DNA of 41,495 nt from Porogramme epimiltina (Eukaryota; Basidiomycota; Agaricomycetes; Polyporales; Polyporaceae), in the NCBI GenBank assembly GCA_900155495.1, contig FTLJ01000285.1:1-41495 (forward strand), in the 5' to 3' direction. Below the pieces are notes generated by a model that worked only from the letters and a program-made list of their open reading frames with translations, did no database searches and was not told the origin of the DNA. Made by a program: the position numbers and the translations under genes. Positions 1-10,427 of this stretch are shown in pieces (the stretch's first letter is position 1; every line of letters starts with the position of its first letter).

Positions 1-90
1 CCCTTCTCTTCTTCCCTCACCCACTGCTCCCGCCCCCGCCCCCTCCCCCGATAGCCACCCATCCTAGTCACTCCACACCCTACTACCAAC

Positions 91-1480
91 ATGGCCTACG
101 TCCGCGCCAATCTCACCGCCCACATGCCCCCGAAACCAAAATGGAGCGTCGCAGACATGCCTGACCTCACAGGCAGAGTCATGGTCGTCACTGGCGGCAA
201 CGCCGGCATCGGGAAAGAGACCGTCAAGGTGCGTCTGCCCGTCCGCTCTCCCACTGTCCCCCACTCTGCCGTAACCGCCCTGCTGCGCCGCCCGCCGCCC
301 CACCCGCCCCTGCGAGATACTCACGCATGCCGACTCCGCACAGGCCCTCCTCGCACGCGGCGCAAAGGTCTACATGGCCGCGCGCAACCAGGCCAAGGCC
401 ATGGCCGCCATCGCAGAGCTCCGCAGAGAGACCAACAGGGACGCGATATATCTCCACCTCGACCTCGCCGACCTCACGTCTGTCAAGGCCGCCGCGCTCG
501 AGATCCTCAGGTACGCCCTCTCCCCCGTGATCGCACGCCGAGCGCAGGGGAGCTTACGCGGGGCGCGCGCGCAGCAAAGAGTCCAAGCTCGACGTCCTCT
601 TCAACAGCGGCGGCGTCATGTTCCCGCCCGTCGAGCAGCTTACCGCGGACGGGTACGACCTCCAGTTCGGCACAAACGTCCTCGGTGCGTGTTCCCCTTT
701 CGCGCGATATCGCTGCCTCACGCGAGGCTGACGCGGGGCGCGCGCGTAGGCCACTTTTACTTCACGCAGCTGCTCATACCCGTGCTGCTCTCGGGCGCGT
801 CCAACTCGCCGGACCGGCACGCGCGCGTCGTCAACACGTCCTCGATGGGCCACACGCACGTCGCCGGCATCGACTTTGACACCCTGCGCGACCACCCCCG
901 GCGCAAGAAGATGGGCACGCAGAAGCTCCACTTCCAGAGCAAGTTTGTGAGTGTCCCCCCGTGCGCGCGCGAGAGAGGGTGCCGAGGGGGAGCAAGAGGC
1001 TGACGTGAGTGGGGCCACACAGGCGACGGTCGTGTTCTCGAACGAGCTGCAGCGGCGCTACGGCGACCAGGGCATCATCTCCGTGTCACTGCACCCGGGG
1101 AACCTCAAGACGGACGTCCAGCGGCACGTCTCGCCGATCGAGAAGGTGCTATCGGTGAGTGGCGCGGTCTCGGCCGGGGGTGTGTGTGTGGCGAGCGCTG
1201 GCTGACAGAGGCGGTGGTGGCGCAGGCTCCGCTGCTCCATCCGGCGTCGATGGGCGCGCTCACGCAGCTGTGGGCGGGGACGACGCCCGACGGGCTCGCG
1301 TTAGGCGGAGAGGTGCGTCGCGCGCGTGCGTGTCTTGTTTGACGGATGGCATCTGACTCGTATTTCTGGCAGTATCTGGTGCCGTGGGCGCGTCTGGGGA
1401 CGGCGCGAGAAGAGACGCAGGACCCGCAACTGGGCAAGAAGCTGTGGGCGTGGCTGGAGAAGCAGGTGCGAGACGCTTGA
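91..1480 (+). CDS. Short-chain dehydrogenase/reductase (SDR1), 312 aa, 7 exons
   Basis: NAD(P)-dependent SDR of the retinol-dehydrogenase/WWOX-like type, probably a cytosolic oxidoreductase of unknown substrate. Exons by splice sites: 91-228, 344-510, 575-684, 750-946, 1023-1154, 1226-1312, 1373-1480; all joins keep frame. The cofactor motif TGGNAGIG is at residues 34-41, an NSGG variant of NNAG at 112-115, the VNTSS strand with the catalytic Ser at about 169-170, and PGNLKTD follows. At the YxxxK active site the sequence reads HFQSK (residues 199-203), so His replaces the expected catalytic Tyr while Lys203 remains. The start is the first ATG after a pyrimidine-rich leader. The length is normal for the family. 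Family assignment is sure; activity is uncertain because of the Tyr position. Confidence 0.9.
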
Positions 1481-1839
1481 ATTTGACCCCCCCGCGTATA
1501 CCCCGACGTGCTACATATATGCTACCCCCCTGTATACCACACGAGGAGCTCTCGGATTACACGCTAGATTTTTTTCTCTCTCTGAGCGGTGCGTGCGGGA
1601 GCGAAGTGGCGGCGGGCGCGACGCGGCCACGTGACCGCGTTGGGAGCGATCTCGGTCCGGACCCTGTCTCAAGTGGGAGGGCGATGACGCGCGGCGGGCG
1701 GCGATCGTGTCGGTGACGGAGGCGGAGGCTGGCGTGCATGTCGCTGCCCGCCCGCCGTTTAAAGCCGCGCGGGGCGGCACGGTGTAGGCGACACCTCTAT
1801 CACTTGACTTGACTCGCCTCGCCACAGCTAGCTGAAGCC
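1481..1839. other. Intergenic region and promoter of the flavoprotein gene
   Basis: No gene seen. It holds the 3' end of SDR1 and the upstream region of the next gene. A TTTAAAG TATA-like word lies at about 1758-1764, roughly 80 bases before the ATG, and the leader has the repeated sequence CTTGACTTGACTCGCCTCGCC. Confidence 0.5.
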
Positions 1840-4065
1840 ATGGTAGCCACCGAACGGAAACGCGTGTGCGTGGTAGGCGCGGGTGCGGCGGGGATGTCGG
1901 CGGCGTACGCGCTGAGCCGGCACCCTGCGCGGTTCGAGGTGACCGTGTTCGACAAGGAGGACGTCGCGGGCGGGATGGCGACGTCGATCGACGTGGACGC
2001 GGCGCAGTTCGGCGCGGCGTACGTGAACGACGGGGTGCAGGGGTGCAGCCCGGTGTTTTTCAACACGCTCAGGATGTTCCGGATGCTCGGGTTCGAGGCG
2101 ACGGAGGTGGAGATGCAGTGAGTGGTTTGGTTTGGTTTGGGCGTGGGCGCGGACGTGGACGTGGACGCGGACGTGGACGTGGACGCGGACGTGGGCGTGG
2201 GTGCAGGCGCGGGTGTGGGCGGGGGCTGACTCTCAGAATCCCCCGTACAGGATTAGCTTCGGGAAGGGCGACGACTTCTGGACGAACGTGTTCCCGACGA
2301 AGCTCGTGGCCGAGTTCGCGAAGGACATTGCGCGATTCGGGCGCGCGTTGAGGACGATCAAGCGGCTCGAGGTCGTGTTCGCGGTCGTGCCCGTGCACGC
2401 GATGCTCAGGATGTTTGGGTTCTCGAGGGAGTTTGGGGAGCGCATGGTGTACCCGCTCGTCGCGCTGTTCTTTGGGACGGGGAATCAGACGCCTTATGTT
2501 TCCTCGACCATTCTGGTGCGTGTCTATAGTACACTGTGCGGGTGCGGAGGGGTACTGATGAGGACGCAGGAGCGAGTGTTCATGGACCCGAGCATGAGGC
2601 TGTTCGAGTACGACGACAAGAGCCTGCTCGCGAGCATCCCGACCATGCTCTCCTTTCCAAAGGTGGGTTCGTCCGTGCGCCGCGTGAGGGTGTCCTATCT
2701 CACGCTTCCCGCAGCTGCATGACGTGTACGACGCGTGGCGCGAGGAGACGTCTTCTCGCGGCAACGTGACCTTCAAGCTCGGCCACCAGGTCGTCGCCGT
2801 CCTCTCCCGCACCGCGAAGGGCGGCGACGGCCCTGTGAAGATCGAGTACTCCGTCAAGGGCGAAGAGGGCACGCAGACGGCGTGTTTTGACGAGCTCATC
2901 TTGGCGGTCGACGCGGACACGGCCCTCAAGCTGCTAGGCAAGGAGGCGACTTGGAAGGAGCGACAGGTCTTGGGCAGCGTCAAGTATCTTTATGACGTCA
3001 CCATCACCCACAACGACCTAGACTACATGCAGAAGGTCCGTGCGCCCCCTCCTTCTTTCTACTCGTGTGTTCAAACTTCATATGCAACCTGCTATTACAT
3101 AGCATTATGAGGTCCAGTACGACCCCAAGCACAACGCGCCCCTGTCCGCCGCGTCCAGCGCAGAGGAGCGTGCGCGCATGACCGACGCCTTCGACTTCGC
3201 CGCGCGCAAGTTCCGGCCGCTCTACTATACGCTCCAGTACGAACGGGACCGGTCCAAGATCGAGATGAGCTTCGACCTCACGCACTACCAGGCGCAGTTC
3301 CGCGGGGAGAAGCCCGCGGGGCCAATCGGCCCCACCGACACGGCCGGGCACAGGAACGAGTGCGGGCCGGCGCCCGCCGCGGCGCGCCGTGCGCAGGACG
3401 CGGCGTTGGGACGCGTCGGGGAGGAGGTGCGGACGGGACAGGATGCCGATGGGCGGGCAGAGCCGCCGCTAGAGCGGCACGTCTTCCAGACCATCTTCCT
3501 GGACCGCGACGGGAGCGAGGGGTTGTGGACGTGGGGTGAGATACGAGGGGAGAAGCGGATGCATGAGAAGTGGTGGAAGCAGCAGAGTCACCGGTGGCAG
3601 CACTACGCCAAGGTCGTGCCGTGGATGATGTTCGTGAACGGGAAGAGGAACACGCAGTGAGTGGCTCGCTCGCGGCCCGTGACGGGGTGGCCTTGGCTGG
3701 GTGCTGACCAGCGGACTGTGCGCTCGCACAACCTTAACGCTAGCTACGCAGGGGCCTGGTCCGGTATGTGCGAGCTCGGCGTGTCGATCGGGGGCACTCG
3801 AGCCCGTCGGAGGCTGACGAAATCACGTCCTTCACAGTCCTCAACATGCACGAGCTCGCGGTCACTTCGGGATTTGCGGCCGCGTACCGCCTCGGCGCGG
3901 ACTATCCCTTCCACGGTGACGAGGACTGCGAGAGGCTGTTTAGGCTCTATCTTGGGCTCAGCCACGGGGCGCGTATGGTACGTTGGCTGAGGTGTCCCCG
4001 ATTGCAGAGGGGTGTGCTGACTTTATCCGCAGAGGAAGGAGGACAGGGAGGGGGTTCTTGCTTAG
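1840..4065 (+). CDS. FAD-dependent oxidoreductase (amine-oxidase-like), 567 aa, 8 exons
   Basis: Flavoprotein with an N-terminal Rossmann FAD site, VVGAGAAG at residues 11-18, followed by a VTVFDKE strand for ribose binding. The C-terminal region reads YAGAWSVLNMHELAVTSGFAA, the usual second FAD-contact motif of flavin amine oxidases. Exons: 1840-2117, 2251-2515, 2570-2662, 2715-3035, 3103-3656, 3744-3763, 3838-3977, 4033-4065. The frame closes exactly (1704 nt with stop). The sixth exon is only 20 nt and uses a TAG acceptor; it was placed because it restores the conserved YAGAW motif. Intron 1 carries a GC-rich minisatellite. The substrate is unknown; similar proteins are annotated only as NAD(P)/FAD-binding. 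No signal peptide is seen. Confidence 0.87.
2142..2212 (+). repeat. GC-rich hexamer/18-mer minisatellite inside an intron
   Basis: A run of G(C/T)GGAC hexamers organised as an 18-base unit (GCGGACGTGGACGTGGAC), about 2.5 copies plus degenerate edges. It lies wholly inside intron 1 of the flavoprotein gene (2118-2250), so it adds no residues. It makes that intron about twice as long as its neighbours. Confidence 0.8.
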
Positions 4066-7000
4066 AAGGGTGACTGGCGGAGTTGGGTCCCTGGCATAGA
4101 AGAGTGATAGCTTTTTTGACTATTGTTTCAAGCTGGTATTGGACGAGAACCTGAATTGTGAGATGGTGAGAGACAGTTAGGGTGTGAAGAAAGCGCCTTC
4201 TGTGCGGGCCATATCACATGAGGGTGTGCTCTCCCGTGGTGTGAAACGCTCTAGATGACAACCCTATGACTCTGACTGCGCTTTCCGCCGCCCGGCTGGT
4301 CTCAGGTAGCTTTCAAGGTGCTCGGACCGATTCAGCAGCGTCTGGGTGGGGGTGGGGGGACGATCCCCGACGTGTCCACAACGTCTGTGTTTCGAGCACA
4401 CGCAGTGTGTTCAATGAGCCAAGAGTGAGGCTGCCGCGGTGGATGAAGGCGAAAAAAAATGTAATGATCGGCCCTGCTGACGCAACACGGACCGGTGAGT
4501 TGGACAGATTAAACTTCAAGGTGTGTGGTCTCGGGAGCCACAGGTCCGACGACGGCCCGAGCACAGTCTGAATCAAGCAGGAATGCCACCTTGAGGCTTT
4601 GACGCGGTTCGTCGGCCACGACCGCCGAAGAGGTCGGGAGGATCGATGAGAACGAGGCTGAACGCAGCGGTAGGCTCTGGAGGGCAGCCAGGCATCTGGC
4701 ACGTTTCATGGGTGCCCACAAAGCGGGATGTCTGTTGCCATATGACGTGCTAGTTAGATTGCTACTGTGATCTACTTGTCTCGCGGTAGGTGTGTGTATC
4801 GCTGATCTTCCCGCCATCTCTGGCCGCGTACATACCTGCTGTGAGGGGCATGTGCGGGTCAGCCCTCTCTCCAGGGTAACGGCGACGACTGACGGAGCAC
4901 CCACATCGTAGCCGCTATGAAAGGGCGTCCCGCGAGCCTGCAGCCCGTCGCGTTGATCCGTCCGCGCGCATGAGCCATTTCGGCTGAAACAAGGTTACAA
5001 AATACGACGCCGTGCGCCAGGGTACACAGGCGTCCCGTCGTCGATCATCTAGGCGCCGTGGCCGTAGGGTCGCCCCGTCTTCCTTCACCCGAGGGCGTAG
5101 CGAATTGAAATGGGCGGGCGCGATCACGCCCGGGGCCGCATCATGGAGGAGGTCGGACGCGGTCTTGGACGCGCACCTCCACCGCGTGTGCCGTCTGGTG
5201 ACGCCCATCCTGGGGGAGCAGAAAGTTTTTGCAACGGCTATGGCTAAGGTTCTATGTTAGGAGGCGCACCGCTGCTGCTGTGCGCCGAAGGCGTCGTCTT
5301 CAATTGGCGGCGGCAGTGCGGGGGCGCCCCGCGAGCCTCGACCCTGAGCCTGGGGAGGTGCAGGCCCACCGAGGTGCCGGGCAGAAGAGCGAGTGCGCAG
5401 ATACGGGTTGCAGTATACACATACGGGGGCGAGGCTGCTTGCGGGCGTGCCGAGATGAAGAGGCGGATGAAAGTTGCGCTAGCGCCGCCGCAGGCGTGTT
5501 GGGTCCTCGGGCGCGGTCTGGTAGTCGGTGGGCTCGTCGATTGCCTCGCTTGCTTGCGGGGTATAACCTTGGTGGACGAGCCTTGATTGGGCCGTAAACG
5601 TGAGGAAATCGATGGTAGATTTTGGGTGACGCTGGGAGGCTCACCGTGCTCAATAGAATGTCCCGATTCGTGCTCGATGAACCTTAACCACGGATAACCG
5701 GAGCGTGCCTTCTTCATGCTCAACGTGTGGCAGGTGCCTTCGAGGGCTCCTGAGAGCATTGTGGGGGATCGGCGGGAGAGCTGAGCGTCCGGCAGTTCTG
5801 CGTGCGTGTGGGAGGTCAGGTCATTTACCTAACGACGGTGTGGGTGCAGCTCTGAGGCCTAAGGGTACAAAGCGGAAGTCGGTACGACGCGAGCTTGTGA
5901 CTAGCACTGTGGACGTTGAGATCGAAGGTCGGGGATCCAGACGTGGGCTGTATTACTGGGGAACCCAATACCTAGAGCCTGGCCGAGGATCGGGGTTTGC
6001 TCTAGTTCACGGAAGGGTGCGTATTGGAGCATGAGGAAGGCAGCAGTCTAGGTAGCGGGAGGACAGCATGATAGGGCCGGAAGGCACTATCAACAACCGC
6101 GAAGATGGTAAATAAGGGCGGAAAGCACGCACCTGACGACCCGCGGGCCCCTGTCAAACTCCTCTTCCCAGATCCACGCCTAGAAACTCAGGTCTGGGCC
6201 AACCAGCCGAGAGCAAGTCTGAAGGGCTTCCTGCTGCCTCTAGAAAGGAGGGAGGGCTTAAGGGAGTGGAAAGGGCATGTCGATGGTGTATTCAGGGGAT
6301 AAATCTCAAACATTTTTAGAAATAGGGGCTCGAAATTGGAGGGATGGCAGCGGGCGAGGTGGGGGAGAGATTGCTCGACAGTGCGCCTCATGGGAGGCTC
6401 GGGAAGCGCTGCCCCAATTGCCTGATGGCTGAGTCGGACCTGGGTTCGCGGAAAGGGAAAGAGCGGACCTCCAAATTTATGCCTACAGTTCCTCCTGCTC
6501 GTATTCGCCCGACATAGGCGCGAAAAGCCGGAGGACCGAGAAGCGCGGTCCACCGCGCACGACAACGGCAAGCCAGACGATCTTTGATGACCCCAAGAGC
6601 AACTGCATGCTCTTGAGCGACATGAAGAGGGTTTAATGACTGTCGTCGGAGACGGAATTAGATATGCTGCAAGGAATTGGGACGCGATCGGCGAGGGCAT
6701 CCGCGTTGTCACTGGGGGTCTGATCGATGAGGAGGGCGGAAGATAGAAAAGGCTATAAAATCCACACACCTCTCCCGACGTTTTGCATTGTCTTCCTCCC
6801 CCTCTACTTCGCCCTCCTGAATCATGGGTGATTTTACAGCATAGATGTGTCCGATATCGCTGACATTATCCCGCGGTTTACAGGCTGTTCCCTCCTCACC
6901 AAACAATAACATGGCTGGTGAGACCGTTTACACACGGAACCACAGAATTTCTACCACTCCGTGCACAGGTCTAATGTGTCACAGAAAACAACAAAGTGTG

Positions 7001-8434
7001 CGTACTCGTTTTGTTAAAATACAATATTGTGGCGAGAGGGTAGCCTTCGTTGAATAATTTCAATGAAGGCTACGACAAAGTCTCGGAGGGCTGTATTTTC
7101 AGGGGAAAAGGAAAATCAGGAGCCCTTATGTCGGAGGATCTTCCTCCTCATGGTCTGTACCGCGGAATTCGTCTGAAAACCTCAGACAAAGGCCACGATA
7201 CGTACCATGAGAATGGAAGATTCTCCGGCATTGGTACACTGATTCAACCATCCCATGCGTGTTTCGGATATCTGCTCCAGATAATAAATGACATGAATAG
7301 CTGTAAAAGTTACCCACTAGTCCGCATCGAAGGGACCATGTCCGAAAAATAACGCTTTCTTACACTTTCCAACTTCTTGACTGGCGGCGAGTGCACTTGC
7401 GCGCACCTTCAACTGAGCGCCCCGTGGTGGGATCCGTTAAGGATCACTTCAGAGTGCGTGTGCAGATGGCCGGAAGATGTTCACCCTCTGCTGGGGTCTT
7501 TGGTATTGAAGTACTCGTGCAAGATGCGGGCGTTCTTTGTAAGGGTGACGCGACCCACGACGTCGGGCGCGCACTGGTTGATGCACTACCGACGCCCAGA
7601 TCGAAGAGAAGTACCCACTGGCCTTCCTTCTCTCAAGGGCAAGCATGGTATGTAGTGATTTAGTGGCGTCACCAAGGATTTCATAACTTCTCATCTGTCT
7701 GGAGGAGCGACTCTGTACTCTGATGCTTCACTTTGTGTCAGGGCACAAAACTTCTCCAACGAGACAACACAGCAACATCAGGGAAACACGCAGCAAGAGA
7801 GAGGTGACTACACGGAGCTTGAGTTTGTGGAGAGTGGTTGAACTTACCCATAGTGCGCGGCACCCTGTCGAGCTCAATCGTCCAATATTTGCCCCAGGAC
7901 CAGATGTCTCAACGCTCTCAGGCAAGTAGTTCTCAGTAATCATGGAGGTCAATGGAGGAGACGCTTGTGCACCAACATGTGTGTACGTGCCTCAGGTTGT
8001 TTCTCCGCAGCTCACGTTCGCGCCGCGATGCAGTGTTTTAGTGTGCCGAAGGAAGGGTTTACAGTCTTCTGGTCGACGATCCCCCTTCCTTTGAAACCTT
8101 GCCGCATTCAGAGCATCCGTCCTACCAGCGGTTGCGCCCACAAACAAATTACGTCGTTTGTCTCTTACGTCAGTACCCTGCACGTCGCGCAGCACCCCAT
8201 CTTCGCGGCAAGGAAGCGGGATACGAAACACCGTACAACGAATTCAAAAGCACTGTTAGAATCTGCTTGTGTTCACTGAACACGTTGTAGATTATCGAAG
8301 TCACAAATATATAAATGACCCAAAGCATTTTTATAATGGCCGGCTGTTCCAATACTGAATCGGTAAATCGCCAGTGACTGACCCGTAATGTACAACTGTA
8401 GATCCCCTCATACAAAAGCGCCCTATGAACAACA
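4066..8434. other. 4.4 kb stretch without a convincing gene
   Basis: The left part is GC-rich and the part after about 6.8 kb is more AT-rich. Open frames here are short (100 codons or a little more) and show no family motif or splice-consistent extension that I could join. The only promoter-like signal is near 6754. A minus-strand open stretch at about 7846-7950 ends in a GTAAGT-like donor, and a 100-codon frame on the plus strand at 7050-7352 is unrecognised. Either may be a decayed gene, but neither is supported. The right end is the 3' side of SDR2. Confidence 0.5.
6754..6760 (+). promoter_or_regulatory. TATA box of an orphan promoter-like block
   Basis: TATAAAA is followed by a long CT-rich leader and an ATG at 6824. 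A plausible small intron (6828-6884) follows, with a GCTGAC branch-point word and a TTTACAG acceptor, then another ATG at 6911. The layout is that of a fungal gene start, but no protein of recognisable family follows. It may be a truncated gene or a non-coding transcript. Confidence 0.35.
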
Positions 8435-9849
8435 CTAGGCCAGCTTTCCGGGAACAACGGGGTGAGAGCTAGACAATCCGCCGTCAACAGCCCACATTTG
8501 TCCATTAACGTAGCTAGCTTCATCAGTAGCGAGGAACAACGCAACGTTCGCGATTTCTGGGCATAGGCACAACGTAAGTGGCGTAACACTGTGGGAAAGA
8601 AAGGAGGCGTACCCATCGGCAAACCATACCGGCCGAGAGGGTTCAGCTGGCCAATCTTGGCTTCGTTGCCTCGGGCACGTGCGAAGGTAAACATGTCGGC
8701 GGTCATGTTGGTCTCGATGAGACCGGGGCAAATTGTATTCACGCGGATGTCAGTTCGCCCGAGTTGGTTACAAGCCGTGAGAGCGATGCTGTTGACACTG
8801 TGGGGGTAGTTGAGCCTTGGGGATGGTTATTTACGAGAAAGTGTAGGCCTTACGCTGCTTTGCTGGCGCTGTCTGAGGGCAATTCAACTCTCAAACTTGT
8901 GAAGGCGCAAGGGTAGACTGTACTCACAATCCGTAGTGCCTGCACCAGAGCGAAGTCCAGCGACTGTTCGATGAAATGGATTAGGAGCCTCATCTCCCGG
9001 GAGGAGATTGCACACCTGAGGCAGTGAGGATGATGCTGCCACCACTGAAGTCTTTGCCTCGAGAGGGGTTAACCTTCTTCATCGCCTCGGAGCCGTACTT
9101 GACTGCCAATAAACATCTTGTAGAGGCTTAGCCACAGCGTCGAATGCCCCAGAACATATTCACTCACGAGAGGGCATTGATACGCATGGATTCCATGAAC
9201 AGTTTCGAGTCTATGTCTGTCAAGAACTTGCCGGAGGCCCAGCCAGCCTGGGGTGCACGCACTTGGGATGTGAGGTTGAATGGGTAGCATTAAGTTGTAC
9301 GTACATTGGCAAAGAAGACATCCAGCCTCCCTTCTTCCTGAATGGCCTGCCTGCAGATTGCACTCACTGCGTCTTCACTCGCAGCATCTGCTTGCTGTGT
9401 GGTAACCTGCGTGTTTCATATTGAACGTCAGGTGGCTGCATGGACCAGGTAGCTGACAACGACTGCCGACCTTGACGTCCGGGTAGGTCTTCTCAATCGT
9501 TGCCTTGAGTTCAGGCAGGTTGGTGGGGTCATAGTCGGACAAGTAAAGGTGGCGTGCACCTAGAGCGCTGCTGAGTGCTGCGACGCGCAAACGAGGTAAA
9601 GGGCATGGGAACCTTGGTGAGCGAAAAGCAGCGCGGAGGCACGTCTGGTTGCAGGGATTGTCAGGGCCAGAAACGCGAGAGACGGGGAATAGGGTGCGGT
9701 GCGTACCCTATCCCCTTGGGAGAGCCTGCGCCAGTGATGATGCAAACTTTGTCTTTGAGGCGTTGGGCACGAGGGGAGGTCTCGAGGTGGGCCTTGACGG
9801 ACTCGAGCCTTGCAAGGGTCCTCTTGCGGAACTCATCCTGAGCAGACAT
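8435..9849 (-). CDS. Classical short-chain dehydrogenase/reductase (SDR2), 302 aa, 10 exons
   Basis: NAD(P)-dependent SDR with a complete catalytic set: [10 protein letters not shown] (residues 39-48), NAG at 122-124, Ser182, Tyr195 and Lys199 (YSASK), then the [10 protein letters not shown] motif and a C-terminal VDGG. Exons from 5' to 3' on the minus strand: 9849-9707, 9644-9613, 9559-9471, 9406-9305, 9247-9168, 9116-9016, 8963-8928, 8872-8854, 8797-8613, 8556-8435. All phases agree (909 nt). Exons 2, 7 and 8 are only 32, 36 and 19 nt; exon 8 encodes the active-site YSASK. The start is the ATG giving MSAQDEF. The substrate is unknown. It is divergent from APC1. Confidence 0.9.
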
Positions 9850-10427
9850 GACGGGGAGGGTGCCGAGTGTAGAAGCGGGAGAAGAGAAGGCGAAGGCAAG
9901 GAGAAGGAGCACGCAGCTGAACAAGGATGGAGGGCATCCTGGACGAGGCAGTCACCGGGTTGTCGGGACCATCCCATTGCCAGACCGACGCGCCTTCAAG
10001 GCCACCGTGAATTCCCCGCCTCCTTGGCGCCTCCGCCCCACGGCCTCCGCGGCCCGGGTCCCGTGACCCAGACAAGGACGCGCCCACCGCGTTCCTCGAC
10101 GCGTCCGGGCCTCTCCCACCCGTCCTCCTCCCCCGCCCGCCCGTGCCACAGCGGGGTCCGCCCCAAGACCACTCTCCCGCCTTCCCTCTTTGTACCTCTT
10201 GTGCCCTCGCTACGCCCCCACGCTTCTCCTCGCAAACGACTGCCAACGAGCAACGTCCTCTGCTCCTCGTGTCTCCGCTGCAGCCACACCTGTTCGTGCG
10301 CCGCTCTTGGATAGTGATACTTCCGCTATCGCCTACAACGACTGTATACGAGCTTGTAAGTATTAGCTTGCGTGCCTTTAGGCTCATATGGTCTAAGGCA
10401 CCCTCCCTCACTTCAGCAACGACCACC
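9850..10427. promoter_or_regulatory. Divergent promoter region between SDR2 and APC1
   Basis: 578 bases separate the two ATGs. The APC1 side is strongly pyrimidine-rich. An open frame continues upstream of the APC1 ATG in the same frame but lacks an ATG of its own, and it is interrupted by a likely 5' leader intron. No TATA box is obvious on either strand. Confidence 0.5.
10356..10416 (+). other. Probable 5'-leader intron of APC1
   Basis: A GTAAGT donor and a CTTCAG acceptor lie 61 bases apart, just upstream of the APC1 ATG. Both are near consensus and the spacing is typical for this window. The splice would lie in untranslated sequence. Confidence 0.5.

Noticed and set aside
10143..10427. 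Upstream extension of the APC1 reading frame
   Set aside because: The frame is open but has no ATG before 10428, and it crosses a good GTAAGT...CTTCAG intron, so it is treated as 5' leader.
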